The notes under the pieces: model-generated
What the model was told of the DNA's origin: nothing
Seen by the model: the letters and a program-made list of their open reading frames with translations, nothing else
Databases searched by the model: none
Assembly: GCA_903859155.1 (NCBI GenBank)
Contig: CAIOLO010000117.1
Location: forward strand, 1 to 47,492
Length of the DNA stretch: 47,492 bases
Origin: an uncultured beta proteobacterium
GTDB lineage: Bacteria; Pseudomonadota; Gammaproteobacteria; Burkholderiales; SG8-39
Direction: 5' to 3'
Translations under genes and position numbers: made by a program
Shown: positions 18,004 to 27,402 of the stretch, one piece after another
Position numbering within the stretch: position 1 is the first letter of the stretch
Layout of the letters: each line of letters opens with the position of its first letter

Positions 18004-19005
18004 ATGGACTCAAGCTGGTTAGAAACCCTGCAAAAAATCGGCGCGCGCATCGAATCCGGTGTGGTGCGTGATTTCGGCAATCCAACTGCGGAGCGTCAGG
18101 CGACGCAATCCTCTGCGATATTCGCCGATCTGTCCCACCTCGCGGCACTGCATTTCTCCGGCAAGGATGCCGAAAGCTTTCTGCAGGGGCAGTTGAGCTG
18201 CGATGTCAAGGCAATCCCCCAGGGGGGCAGCTCACTCGGCGGCTACTGCACCCCCAAGGGCCGCATGCTTGCGTCATTTACCCTGCTGCGCACCCAGGAC
18301 GGGTTTGTCATGCTGCTCTCGACCAGCATTGCCGCTGCAATTCAGAAACGGCTGGCGATGTTCGTACTGCGCTCCCAGGTCAAAATCGACATGCCGGGCG
18401 ACGGCATCGTCCTCATCGGGCTTGCCGGTCCTGCTTGCCGGGACGCATTCTCGGAATCCTTTGACGGCACCTTTCCTGCCGGGTTGCAGGTATTTCAGTT
18501 GTTCGGTGAGCGGTTGTTGCTGCTCGTCCCGCTGTCCTCGGCCCCTGCCACAATAACCGGGATTTGCACCCGATTTGTTCCGGTCGGCTCGGGCGACTGG
18601 CAATGGATCGAAATCTTCCTGGGAATACCCTTGATTACGGCGCCAACCCAGGATCAGCTGATTCCGCAAATGGCCAATATGGAACTCATCGGCGGGGTAA
18701 GTTTCAAGAAAGGTTGTTATACGGGACAGGAGATCGTCGCACGTACCCAATACCTGGGAAAGGTGAAGCGTCGCATGTACCGTGCACACCTGGAGGTCGA
18801 AGCATCGCCCGGGGATGAATTGTTCAGCGATGATCTGGGTGCTCAGGTCAGCGGACTCGTGGTAAATGCGCAGCCTGCGCCCGGGGGGGGCTGCGATCTG
18901 CTGGCTGTCGCACAAGTGGGCAGCCACGACTCCTCTACGGTGCATCTAAAAACCCCGGATGGACCTGCTCTGAAATTCATACCGCTGCCTTACGACATAA
19001 CCTGA
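18004..19005 (+). CDS. ygfZ: YgfZ/GcvT-like folate-binding iron-sulfur protein
   Basis: This 333-aa folate-binding protein supports assembly or repair of certain Fe-S enzymes, including MiaB-type enzymes. The family signature K-G-C-Y-T-G-Q-E-I-V-A-R is intact and includes its conserved Cys (about C239). The fold resembles the GcvT T-protein. The start M-D-S-S-W-L is chosen because the in-frame region upstream overlaps the divergent mltG gene and lies before the -10 box. There is no Shine-Dalgarno. DUF4936 and NRDE genes follow on the same strand at 20 and 15 bp. Confidence 0.92.
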   Translation: MDSSWLETLQKIGARIESGVVRDFGNPTAERQATQSSAIFADLSHLAALHFSGKDAESFLQGQLSCDVKAIPQGGSSLGGYCTPKGRMLASFTLLRTQDGFVMLLSTSIAAAIQKRLAMFVLRSQVKIDMPGDGIVLIGLAGPACRDAFSESFDGTFPAGLQVFQLFGERLLLLVPLSSAPATITGICTRFVPVGSGDWQWIEIFLGIPLITAPTQDQLIPQMANMELIGGVSFKKGCYTGQEIVARTQYLGKVKRRMYRAHLEVEASPGDELFSDDLGAQVSGLVVNAQPAPGGGCDLLAVAQVGSHDSSTVHLKTPDGPALKFIPLPYDIT

Positions 19006-19025
19006 ACTGCCCCAGGCGCCAACCC

Positions 19026-19310
19026 ATGAGCTTCAGCTTTTATGTTTATTACGATGTCAATGCTCCCAAAGAGCACGAAGTCCGCGCCGCGGCGCTAGCG
19101 CTGCAGCAATCGATTGCCGCCGCAACCGGGATTCACGGCCGCCTGCTGTGCCGCCGCGACAAGACTGAAACCTGGATGGAAGTCTACGAAGGTGTGCCGG
19201 ATCCCGTGGCATTTCAGTCAATTATGGATAGTGAAACGAATCGCCTGGGAATTGCCGAACTGCTTGCGCCGCAATCGCGGCGCATCACGGAATTATTCAG
19301 GCCTTTATAG
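19026..19310 (+). CDS. DUF4936 family protein
   Basis: This small 94-aa protein starts F-S-F-Y-V-Y-Y-D-V and carries E-T-W-M-E-V-Y-E-G-V near residue 50. That pattern fits DUF4936, a family I recall from betaproteobacteria, often next to ygfZ. It has no signal peptide or membrane segment, so it should be cytosolic. The role is unknown. Its tight spacing with ygfZ (20 bp) and the NRDE gene (15 bp) suggests one operon. Confidence 0.8.
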   Translation: MSFSFYVYYDVNAPKEHEVRAAALALQQSIAAATGIHGRLLCRRDKTETWMEVYEGVPDPVAFQSIMDSETNRLGIAELLAPQSRRITELFRPL

Positions 19311-19325
19311 AGTTCCCCGCGCACG

Positions 19326-20093
19326 ATGTGCCTCATCCTGTTCGCGCACCGAGCGCAGCCTGGCGTCACTCTCCAACTTGCCGCAAACCGCGACGAGTTC
19401 TTTGTCAGGCCGACACTGGCCGCCGCATGGTGGTCAGAGCACCCGGAGATCCTGGCCGGACGCGACATGAAGGCCGGAGGGACGTGGTTGGGCATTGCCC
19501 GAACGGGCCGTTTTGCCGCCATCACCAATTTCAGGGACCCTGGATCACACAGGAATGACGCCCCTTCGCGCGGCGCCTTGGCTGGCGATTTTCTTCTGGG
19601 TACCGAATCACCACAACTTTACCTGGAGCGCATATCCGGGCAAGCCAGCCGCTACAACGGTTTCAGCCTGCTGGCAGGATTCGGGGAGAATTTGTGGTTC
19701 CTGTCCAATCGCGGAAACGACCCGATGCCGGTGTCGGCGGGCCTGCACGGCCTGTCCAACCACCTGCTTGACGAGCCATGGCCCAAAGTCACCCGCGGAA
19801 TCGCCCAGCTTGGGCTTCAGATGCAGCAACCTTTCGCTGCCGAAGACTATTTCAGGCTTCTCGCCGACGAGGAACAGGCGCCAGACGGCGAATTGCCCAG
19901 TACCGGCATCGGCCTGGATCGGGAACGCCGCTCATCTGCCATCCGGATTCGCGATGCAGTGTATGGCACACGCTGCTCCACGGTGCTGCGCATCGGCACT
20001 GACGGCACAGTTGAATTCCACGAGCGCAGCTTCACCGCAGAAGGTTCAATCGGCGGCACCACCAGCCACCGCTTTACGGTACGCCAAGAGTAA
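19326..20093 (+). CDS. NRDE (TANGO2-like) family protein
   Basis: This 255-aa protein has the defining N-R-D-E motif (L-A-A-N-R-D-E-F-F-V-R-P-T) and starts M-C-L-I-L-F-A, with Cys2 placed as in Ntn-hydrolase-like proteins. Other family blocks are A-G-G-T-W-L-G and G-L-S-N-H. Eukaryotic TANGO2 is linked to heme or lipid handling, but the bacterial role is not settled. It overlaps the convergent GNAT gene by 20 bp at its 3' end. Confidence 0.88.
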   Translation: MCLILFAHRAQPGVTLQLAANRDEFFVRPTLAAAWWSEHPEILAGRDMKAGGTWLGIARTGRFAAITNFRDPGSHRNDAPSRGALAGDFLLGTESPQLYLERISGQASRYNGFSLLAGFGENLWFLSNRGNDPMPVSAGLHGLSNHLLDEPWPKVTRGIAQLGLQMQQPFAAEDYFRLLADEEQAPDGELPSTGIGLDRERRSSAIRIRDAVYGTRCSTVLRIGTDGTVEFHERSFTAEGSIGGTTSHRFTVRQE

Positions 20094-20520
20094 TGGACAT
20101 GGCGACATGCGCGATACCGGCTTCCTCGAATTCCGGGCCGGATATTTCGAAACCCAGCTTGCGGTAGAAACCGCTGGCGTGCGTCTGTGCGTGCAGCACA
20201 ATGCGGCGCATGCCTCTTTCCCTGGCTTTTTCCAGAAGCGCCAGCGCCAGTGCTCTGCCAACCCCCTTGCCGCGCCACCCGGCAATAACGGCCATGCGGC
20301 CGATATGCCCGTCCGGCAGCAGTCGCGCGGTGCCCACTGGATTGGAGCGCGCATCCAGCGCCAGCGCATGAGCACACCTCGCATCCCATTCATCCCACTC
20401 GAGCTCCACGGGCACCTTCTGCTCGACAATGAATACCGCGTCGCGCACGCTGCGGGCACGCGCTTCGGCCTCACCCCAGTCAAGCACCTGGATGACGGGA
20501 AAATCGGGCATGAATGTCAT
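20074..20520 (-). CDS. GNAT family N-acetyltransferase
   Basis: This 148-aa acetyl-CoA-dependent acyltransferase has the GNAT core: V-G-T-A-R-L, then G-R-M-A-V and the acetyl-CoA loop R-G-K-G-V-G (motif A), and G-F-Y-R-K-L-G-F (motif B). It resembles the ElaA/YjcF type, with F-I-V-E-Q-K-V near residue 30. The substrate is unknown. Its 3' end overlaps the NRDE gene tail to tail by 20 bp. Its start diverges from the aldolase/dehydrogenase gene 41 bp away. An ATG three codons in (20511) is an alternative start. Confidence 0.9.
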   Translation of the reverse strand: MTFMPDFPVIQVLDWGEAEARARSVRDAVFIVEQKVPVELEWDEWDARCAHALALDARSNPVGTARLLPDGHIGRMAVIAGWRGKGVGRALALALLEKARERGMRRIVLHAQTHASGFYRKLGFEISGPEFEEAGIAHVAMSITLGVP

Positions 20521-20561
20521 TGGTGCCCCTTATAATATTGGATCAATCCAGAGAGGTTTGC

Positions 20562-22532
20562 ATGAAAAGTCTGTGGCGCGATGAAGAAGCAAAGAAGTGC
20601 AGCGACGATCTTGCATTGCGTGTCTACACCTCGCGCCTGCTCGGCCGCGACAAGTCGCTGGTATTGCACGGTGGCGGAAATACCTCGGTAAAGATCGAGG
20701 AGACGAATATTTTTGGCGAGCCTGAGACCGTGCTTTACGTCAAGGGCAGCGGATGGGATCTGGAGACGATCGAGGCGCCGGGATTTTCGCCGGTTCGGCT
20801 CGACCACGTTCTGAAACTCGCAAAATTGCCGGTGCTGTCCGATCCGCAGATGGTGAATGAACTCACCACCCATATGCTGCGTGCCAGCGCCCCGGCACCA
20901 TCCATTGAGACCATCCTGCATGGCTGCCTTCCTTATCGTTTCGTCGACCACACGCACGCGGATGCGGTACTCGCAATTTCCAATACGGCCAATGGCGAGC
21001 AGCGAATCCGCGAGGTCTACGGCAACCGATGCGTGGTGATTCCCTACCTGATGCCAGGTTTCGAACTGGCACGCTATTGCGCGGAAGCATTTTCCCGGGA
21101 AAAGACTGCCGACACCATCGGCATGGTGCTTCTTAACCATGGAATCTTCTCGTTTGGCGCGAATGCGCGTGAATCCTATGAACGCATGATCGATCTGGTC
21201 ACCCTGGCCGAGGATTATCTTCAATCGCGCGGCGCCCTGGTTTCCGAGGAACCGTCAACGGCAGTTCCACGAGTTGCCGCTCCAGCCCAGGCGCTGTTGC
21301 GGAAACGTCTCTCCTCCCTCGTCGGCGCGCCGATGCTGATGCGTACCGTCACCAATGCGCGAACACTCGCATTTGCAGCGCATCCGGATTGCGCAGGCTA
21401 TTCACAACGCGGACCGATCACGCCCGATCACATCATCCGCACCAAACGCATCCCGATGCTCGGTAGCGATGTTGACTCCTACGCCTCCGCCTATCGTGAG
21501 TACTTCGCCATCAACGAACCCGGCGCACACGACCGCAAAGCGATTCTTGACCAGGCCCCTCGAGTGGTGCTCGACCCGGCATTGGGCATGACCACCCTTG
21601 GGCGCAGCGCCAAGGATGCGTTGGTGGTCGCCGAACTCTACGAGCACTCCATGGATGTCATCCGCTGCGCCGAAGCACTGGGTGGCTATCGGCCTTTGGG
21701 CCAGGCGGAACTTTTTGAAGTTGAATACTGGGACCTGGAGCAGGCAAAGCTGAAGAAATCGGGCAAGCCACCGGTATTTCTAGGGGAAGTCGCGCTGGTA
21801 ACAGGCGCAGCATCGGGCATCGGCAAGGCTGCTGTGGAAAGTCTGCTGGCACGCGGAGCTGCCGTATTGGGCCTTGACGTCAACCCCTCGGTGCAAAACC
21901 TGCACCAGCGAGCGGATTACCTCGGCCTCACCTGCGACCTTACCGACCCCGCCAAGGTGCGCGCATCGATCGAACTGGCCATCCTGCAATTTGGCGGTTT
22001 GGATATGGCGGTTCTCAATGCCGGCGTCTTCGGCGAGAGCCGCAGAATTGCCGATATGGGAGATGCCGAGTGGCGCCGCGTGATGGCGGTCAATCTTGAC
22101 GCCAATCTGGCCATGCTCCGACTCATCCACCCTTTCCTCAAGCTGGCACCGCGCGGGGGGCGAGTTGCGGTAATCGGTTCCAAGAACGTGCCCGCCCCAG
22201 GTCCCGGCGCGGCCGCCTACTCGGCGTCAAAGGCGGCCCTCAACCAGTTGGTCCGGGTGGCTGCACTCGAATGGGGTGCGGAAGGAATTCGCATCAACTC
22301 CCTGCATCCCAACGCCGTGTTCGACACCGGTTTGTGGACGGACGAGGTGCTGGCGCAGCGGGCGGCAAATTATGGAATGAGCGTCGAGCAGTACAAGACG
22401 CGCAATGTCATGAAAGTCGAGATAAGCAGCCACGACGTTGCTGAATTGGCTGCGGAATTATGCGGTCCGCTTTTCGCAAAAACCACCGCCGCTCAAATTC
22501 CGGTGGATGGCGGCGACGACAGGGTGATCTGA
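20562..22532 (+). CDS. bifunctional class II aldolase / short-chain dehydrogenase (RhaEW-like)
   Basis: This 656-aa fusion protein has a class II aldolase/adducin domain over about residues 15-390, with the phosphate/metal motif H-G-G-G-N-T-S-V-K (36-44) and the H-T-H-A-D metal site. A short-chain dehydrogenase domain runs from about 405 to the end, with T-G-A-A-S-G-I-G (414-421) and Y553-S-A-S-K557. This architecture matches rhamnulose-1-phosphate aldolase joined to lactaldehyde dehydrogenase. The true sugar cannot be fixed because no kinase, isomerase or transporter is adjacent. GAGAGG (20551-20556) is 5 nt before the ATG, and a TATAAT lies at 20531-20536. A longer in-frame start at 20514 is rejected for lack of a Shine-Dalgarno. 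Confidence 0.92.
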   Translation: MKSLWRDEEAKKCSDDLALRVYTSRLLGRDKSLVLHGGGNTSVKIEETNIFGEPETVLYVKGSGWDLETIEAPGFSPVRLDHVLKLAKLPVLSDPQMVNELTTHMLRASAPAPSIETILHGCLPYRFVDHTHADAVLAISNTANGEQRIREVYGNRCVVIPYLMPGFELARYCAEAFSREKTADTIGMVLLNHGIFSFGANARESYERMIDLVTLAEDYLQSRGALVSEEPSTAVPRVAAPAQALLRKRLSSLVGAPMLMRTVTNARTLAFAAHPDCAGYSQRGPITPDHIIRTKRIPMLGSDVDSYASAYREYFAINEPGAHDRKAILDQAPRVVLDPALGMTTLGRSAKDALVVAELYEHSMDVIRCAEALGGYRPLGQAELFEVEYWDLEQAKLKKSGKPPVFLGEVALVTGAASGIGKAAVESLLARGAAVLGLDVNPSVQNLHQRADYLGLTCDLTDPAKVRASIELAILQFGGLDMAVLNAGVFGESRRIADMGDAEWRRVMAVNLDANLAMLRLIHPFLKLAPRGGRVAVIGSKNVPAPGPGAAAYSASKAALNQLVRVAALEWGAEGIRINSLHPNAVFDTGLWTDEVLAQRAANYGMSVEQYKTRNVMKVEISSHDVAELAAELCGPLFAKTTAAQIPVDGGDDRVI

Positions 22533-22682
22533 GCAAGCGCGCAAGAATACGCTGACGCAACGCAATACTCGACGCGGCGAACTGCCAGCCACGATAACGC
22601 CCTGAATTGGCCCGATCATCAGGGTTTGCCACCCAGCCCTGGCGGAGCTTGTATTCGTGTCGCGTTGCGGCCTTGACCCAGT
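22533..22682. other. convergent gap, nothing recognised
   Basis: This 150-bp gap lies between the 3' ends of the aldolase/dehydrogenase gene and arfB. It is coding-like in composition, but no family could be recognised in either direction and no strong terminator hairpin was seen. Confidence 0.4.
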
Positions 22683-23096
22683 TCAGTCGCTCACGCGTCC
22701 ACGCAACGCTTTGATTTGTCCGCGCTTGACTTTGCTGTCCAGGCGCCGTTTCTTGGCAGCCCGGCTCGGTTTGGTGGCGCGCCTGGGCTTGGGTACATGC
22801 GCGGCGCGCGCCACCAATTCATGCAGCCGCAGCATTGCCTCCGCCCGGTTTTTCTCCAGGCTACGGTATTGCTGTGCCTTGATTACGATTACCCCGTCGG
22901 AACTGATGCGCTGATCGCGCAAAGCCAACAACCGTTCCTTCAGCGTCGCCGGCAGCGATGACGCATTGATATCGAAGCGCATATGTACTGCATTGGAAAC
23001 CTTGTTGACATTTTGGCCTCCAGCCCCCTGCGCGCGAATGGGAGTGAACTCGACTTCTGCATCATCAATCGCGAATTGTGGTCTGGCGTCGGCCAT
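22683..23096 (-). CDS. arfB: alternative ribosome-rescue factor ArfB (peptidyl-tRNA hydrolase, YaeJ)
   Basis: ArfB hydrolyses peptidyl-tRNA on ribosomes stalled without a stop codon. The 137-aa protein has the GGQ catalytic motif at 26-28 (G-A-G-G-Q-N-V-N-K). It has a basic C-terminal tail rich in K and R (about 100-135) that enters the empty mRNA channel. The length fits ArfB and not RF1/RF2. It is the last gene of the EamA-tadA-L,D-transpeptidase-arfB run, 39 bp after the transpeptidase. Confidence 0.95.
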   Translation of the reverse strand: MADARPQFAIDDAEVEFTPIRAQGAGGQNVNKVSNAVHMRFDINASSLPATLKERLLALRDQRISSDGVIVIKAQQYRSLEKNRAEAMLRLHELVARAAHVPKPRRATKPSRAAKKRRLDSKVKRGQIKALRGRVSD

Positions 23097-23135
23097 GGTG
23101 ACTTTCTGGCGGCAAAGCCCCCCCTTTTGGGGTAA

Positions 23136-23621
23136 TTACGATTCGCTAATCGTTACAGGAGTGCCTGCCGGCACAGCATCAAACAATTCAACGATATCCA
23201 TGTTACGCATCCGGATGCAGCCGATCGAACCTGGGCGACCCATTTCGGCAAAATCATGGCTGCCGTGGATATAGATAAAACGGCGCATGGAATCCATATT
23301 ACCCATGCGGTTGAATCCCGGCTCACAGCCCGAGAGCCAGAGAATTCGCGTCAGAATCCAGTCGCGATCGGGGAATTTCTCGAAAAGCTCTGGAGTCCAG
23401 ATTTCCCCGGTCGGACGTCGGCCCACAAATACCGCGTTCAACGGTTGACCGGCGCCAATCCTGGCACGGACGATATGCCTGCCCCGCGGAGTGCAAAAAC
23501 TTCCCCGTGCCTCACCAGGTCCGTTTTTTGCGGTGGAAACGCGATAGTGACGCAATGCGTGTCCCGCGTCGTCCGACAGAACGAGACGCTGCTCCGTCAG
23601 GGAGATTTCAATTCTTGGCAT
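23136..23621 (-). CDS. L,D-transpeptidase (YkuD) domain protein
   Basis: This 161-aa protein has the YkuD active site: H119 in Y-I-H-G-S and the nucleophile C135 in S-I-G-C-I-R-M. YkuD enzymes cross-link peptidoglycan or attach lipoprotein to it. No signal peptide or membrane segment is visible. The protein starts directly with M-P-R-I-E-I-S-L and no better upstream start exists, because tadA ends 3 bp before it. Export route or a cytoplasmic role is therefore unclear. It lies between tadA and arfB on the same strand. Confidence 0.9.
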   Translation of the reverse strand: MPRIEISLTEQRLVLSDDAGHALRHYRVSTAKNGPGEARGSFCTPRGRHIVRARIGAGQPLNAVFVGRRPTGEIWTPELFEKFPDRDWILTRILWLSGCEPGFNRMGNMDSMRRFIYIHGSHDFAEMGRPGSIGCIRMRNMDIVELFDAVPAGTPVTISES

Positions 23622-23624
23622 GGT

Positions 23625-25033
<1,409 letters not shown>

Positions 25034-25167
25034 TCAAAGGAATCCATCACGTAGATCTGGTTGAAAAATCGTGCCTAACGGGTTTGCCTATTGGGCAATA
25101 CCCTGAGCATACTGGATTGGGACCAAAACGATCCGGCATCCGAGTGCCAGCGGGAATTGTATCGCGC

Positions 25168-25197
25168 AAAAAAAAAGCCCCTCCGGAGAGGGGCTTT
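25168..25197 (-). terminator. rho-independent terminator of pilin gene 1
   Basis: On the minus strand, AAAGCCCCTC and GAGGGGCTTT form a 10-bp stem with a TCCG loop and a U tract. It lies 17 bp after the pilin 1 stop. All four pilin genes share this stem sequence. Confidence 0.93.
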
Positions 25198-25214
25198 GGA
25201 TCAGTCTGGAACGC

Positions 25215-25631
25215 TTAGCGGCAAGTCGCTGGCATATAACGGGCCGGTGAACCCACACACGACCAGGTGATGGTGCCGGTCAGTGTGCTGTAGGTCGGCG
25301 TCACGGTGATCGTGATCGCCTGACCGGTGCTGGTCGAGGTGGTGTCGCCATTGACGACGATGGTCCCGCCATCACCCACTGTTGCAAAGGAAAGCTTGCC
25401 CACAATGGGTATCGTCACGCCCGCCCCTGCGGTGGTCGGCGAGGACGGGTCCGTCTGGAATTTTTCGGAGATTCCCGTGCGCGCCCCGGAAGCAGCAAGA
25501 ATCAACTCCGATGCTTTCGCACGTACGGTGTAGTCCTGATACGCCGGCAAAGCCACTGCGGCCAGGATGCCGATAATCGCGACAACGATCATCAGTTCGA
25601 TCAGCGTAAAACCTTTTTGAATGGATCTCAT
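25215..25631 (-). CDS. pilA: type IV pilin, cassette copy 1
   Basis: This 138-aa prepilin has a short leader (M-R-S-I-Q-K-G) cut by the prepilin peptidase before F8. The conserved N-terminal helix carries Glu5 ([16 protein letters not shown]). Two C-terminal Cys (C125, C137) form the disulfide loop of type IVa pilins. The start at 25631 is chosen over an upstream in-frame start because AGGAG precedes it and the leader is canonical. Differences from the other copies are V72, D96 and R131. It has its own sigma54 promoter and terminator. No assembly genes (pilB, pilC, pilD) are in the window. Confidence 0.95.
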   Translation of the reverse strand: MRSIQKGFTLIELMIVVAIIGILAAVALPAYQDYTVRAKASELILAASGARTGISEKFQTDPSSPTTAGAGVTIPIVGKLSFATVGDGGTIVVNGDTTSTSTGQAITITVTPTYSTLTGTITWSCVGSPARYMPATCR

Positions 25632-25676
25632 GAAACTCCTAAGTTGTTTTATGGGTTTGCTGCACGGACACACTTA

Positions 25677-25692
25677 TGCATTTGTCATGCCA
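25677..25692 (-). promoter_or_regulatory. sigma54 (-24/-12) promoter of pilin 1
   Basis: The minus strand reads TGGCATGACAAATGCA. It matches TGGCAYR-N4-TTGCW with correct GG-GC spacing and one changed base before the -12 GC. It lies about 45 bp before the start codon. PilA genes are known sigma54/PilR targets in several proteobacteria. Confidence 0.85.
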
Positions 25693-25774
25693 CAAATCAA
25701 CAAGTCTTAACCCATGTTTTTTAAGCACTTACCTTTTCCCCATGGCCTGTCCAGGTCACAATTACGCCAAACAA

Positions 25775-25789
25775 GACGGATTTGGTCGC
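25775..25789 (-). promoter_or_regulatory. candidate activator (PilR-type) site of pilin 1
   Basis: The minus strand reads GCGACCAAATCCGTC, the most diverged of four related palindromes (consensus GTGAC-N7-GTC). Its centre is about 90 bp from the promoter, like that of pilin 2. Identity of the binding protein is inference. Confidence 0.5.
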
Positions 25790-25897
25790 TTTTGCTGTCG
25801 ACGGACAGCGCGACACGCTCATCACTGCCCCGCCCGCACCGCCGAAAATTCATTCTCTCCGGCATCACGAACATGTACATGCCAATGGGAAATGTGC

Positions 25898-25928
25898 AAA
25901 AAAAAAGCCCCTCCTGAGAGGGGCTTTT
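25898..25928 (-). terminator. rho-independent terminator of pilin gene 2
   Basis: AAAAGCCCCTC and GAGGGGCTTTT pair into an 11-bp stem with a 4-nt loop, followed by a U run on the minus strand. It lies 16 bp after the pilin 2 stop. Confidence 0.93.
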
Positions 25929-25944
25929 GCGAAGCGCGAAACGC

Positions 25945-26361
25945 TTAGCGGCAGGTCGCCGGCATGTATTTGGCCGGGGAACCTACGCAAGACCAGGTGA
26001 TGGTACCGGTCAGTGTGCTGTAAGTCGGGGTCACGGTGATGGTGATGGCCTGACCAGTGCTCGTCGAAGTGGTGTTGCCATTGACGACGATGGTGCCGCC
26101 ATCACCCACGGTAGCAAATGAAAGCTTGCCTACAATGGGTATCGTCACGCCCGCGCCCGCGGTGGTCGGTGAGGACGGGTCTGTCTGGAATTTTTCGGAG
26201 ATTCCGGTACGCGCCCCGGAAGCGGCAAGAATCAACTCCGATGCCTTGGCACGTACCGTGTAATCCTGATATGCCGGCAGCGCGACCGCAGCCAGGATAC
26301 CGATAATCGCGACAACGATCATCAGTTCGATCAGCGTAAAGCCTTTTTGAATGGTTCTCAT
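25945..26361 (-). CDS. pilA: type IV pilin, cassette copy 2
   Basis: This 138-aa prepilin has leader M-R-T-I-Q-K-G, mature F-T-L-I-E with Glu5, and the C125/C137 disulfide pair. It differs from copy 1 at only three positions (T3 for S3, N96 for D96, K131 for R131). Many synonymous codon changes separate the two genes. That points to selection keeping the protein constant. AGGAG stands upstream of the ATG. The cassette has its own promoter, operator and terminator. Confidence 0.95.
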   Translation of the reverse strand: MRTIQKGFTLIELMIVVAIIGILAAVALPAYQDYTVRAKASELILAASGARTGISEKFQTDPSSPTTAGAGVTIPIVGKLSFATVGDGGTIVVNGNTTSTSTGQAITITVTPTYSTLTGTITWSCVGSPAKYMPATCR

Positions 26362-26409
26362 GAAACTCCTAGGTTTTGATTTAAAGGGTTTGTTGCCCGG
26401 ACACGCTCA

Positions 26410-26425
26410 TGCACGGGTCATGCCA
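26410..26425 (-). promoter_or_regulatory. sigma54 (-24/-12) promoter of pilin 2
   Basis: The minus strand reads TGGCATGACCCGTGCA, with the same -24 half (TGGCATGAC) as pilin 1 and a TGC -12 element at correct spacing. It lies about 50 bp before the ATG. Confidence 0.85.
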
Positions 26426-26506
26426 CAAAAGTTTTTGTCTTTCCCTTTACTTTTTAAACACTTAATTTAGACAGAGGGGACCGCGGGTCACATTCACGCC
26501 AAACGG

Positions 26507-26521
26507 GACAAATTTGGTCAC
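26507..26521 (-). promoter_or_regulatory. candidate activator (PilR-type) site of pilin 2
   Basis: The minus strand reads GTGACCAAATTTGTC, a clear imperfect palindrome. Its centre is about 89 bp from the promoter. A GTGAC half site recurs about 20 bp closer to the promoter in both copies 1 and 2. Confidence 0.55.
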
Positions 26522-26631
26522 CTGCGTGACTGATCGCCATCCACCAGCGTCGACGCCAATTTTCCCGCCTAAGCCAACACAGCAAACAACCTATGCCGCC
26601 AATCTCTGCGTTGGCGCTGAAAAAGCGGGAC

Positions 26632-26661
26632 AAAAAAAAGCCCCTCGAAAGAGGGGCTTTT
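26632..26661 (-). terminator. rho-independent terminator of pilin gene 3
   Basis: AAAAGCCCCTC and GAGGGGCTTTT form an 11-bp stem around a 4-nt loop, with a U tract on the minus strand. It lies 16 bp after the pilin 3 stop. Confidence 0.93.
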
Positions 26662-26677
26662 GCGAAGCGTGAAGAGC

Positions 26678-27094
26678 TTAGCGGCAGGTCGCCGGCATGT
26701 ATTTAGCCGGGGAACCCACGCAAGACCAGGTAATGGTGCCGGTCAGCGTGCTGTAAGTCGGTGTCACGGTAATCGTGATCGCCTGACCGGTGCTGGTCGA
26801 GGTGGTGTTGCCGTTGACGACGATGGTTCCACCATCGCCCACGGTTGCAAAAGAAAGCTTGCCAACGATGGGGATGGTGATCCCGGCGCCCGCGGTAGTC
26901 GGGCTGGACGGGTCGGTTTGAAATTTCTCGGAAATCCCTGTGCGTGCCCCCGAAGCCGCCAGAATCAATTCAGACGCCTTCGCACGAACGGTGTAATCCT
27001 GATACGCCGGTAGCGCAACCGCCGCCAGAATACCGATGATCGCAACCACGATCATCAACTCGATCAAGGTAAAACCTTTTTGTAGCGATTTCAT
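26678..27094 (-). CDS. pilA: type IV pilin, cassette copy 3
   Basis: This 138-aa prepilin has leader M-K-S-L-Q-K-G, cleavage before F8, Glu5 and the C125/C137 pair. Residues I72 and N96 set it apart from copies 1 and 4. The frame stays open for 120 more codons upstream, to 27454. That region contains the promoter and operator and encodes nothing pilin-like, so the start with GGGAG upstream at 27094 is the real one. Copies 3 and 4 are nearly identical in DNA over the 5' half. Confidence 0.95.
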   Translation of the reverse strand: MKSLQKGFTLIELMIVVAIIGILAAVALPAYQDYTVRAKASELILAASGARTGISEKFQTDPSSPTTAGAGITIPIVGKLSFATVGDGGTIVVNGNTTSTSTGQAITITVTPTYSTLTGTITWSCVGSPAKYMPATCR

Positions 27095-27147
27095 AAACTT
27101 TTTCTCCCGGTTATTAATGCTGATGCCTTCCAGCGCAGATAACCATA

Positions 27148-27163
27148 AGCAAAACCAATGCCC
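27148..27163 (-). promoter_or_regulatory. sigma54 (-24/-12) promoter of pilin 3
   Basis: The minus strand reads GGGCATTGGTTTTGCT. The -24 GGCA and the -12 TTGCT are in register (12 bp between GG and GC), with one mismatch at the first T. It lies about 55 bp before the ATG. Confidence 0.75.
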
Positions 27164-27256
27164 ACCTAATGCGAACATAGTTTCTATATTTTTCAAATAG
27201 ATAGGATTATTATTTGCAAGATGCGAGGAGCGGGTTGCCATATCTGAGGCGAATGT

Positions 27257-27271
27257 GACAAAAATTGTCAC
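27257..27271 (-). promoter_or_regulatory. candidate activator (PilR-type) site of pilin 3
   Basis: The minus strand reads GTGACAATTTTTGTC, extended to GTGACA/TGTCAC as a palindrome. Its centre is about 101 bp from the promoter. Confidence 0.55.
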
Positions 27272-27357
27272 CCCAGAATCAGGAGACCAGTCAGTACCTG
27301 CCTTGTGAGCAGGATTTGACGCACCAACGCGCCCTGCCGCCGCAGGAAAGAAAGGCG

Positions 27358-27385
27358 AAAAAAAGCCCCTCCGAAAAGGGGCTTT
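27358..27385 (-). terminator. rho-independent terminator of pilin gene 4
   Basis: AAAGCCCCT and AGGGGCTTT form a 9-bp stem, followed by a U tract on the minus strand. It lies 17 bp after the pilin 4 stop. Confidence 0.9.
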
Positions 27386-27402
27386 GGGGAAGCGCGAAGC
27401 GC

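Noticed and set aside
22408-22632. Small minus-strand frame between arfB and the aldolase/dehydrogenase gene
   Set aside because: No Shine-Dalgarno or family match, and it runs into the antisense of the dehydrogenase gene.
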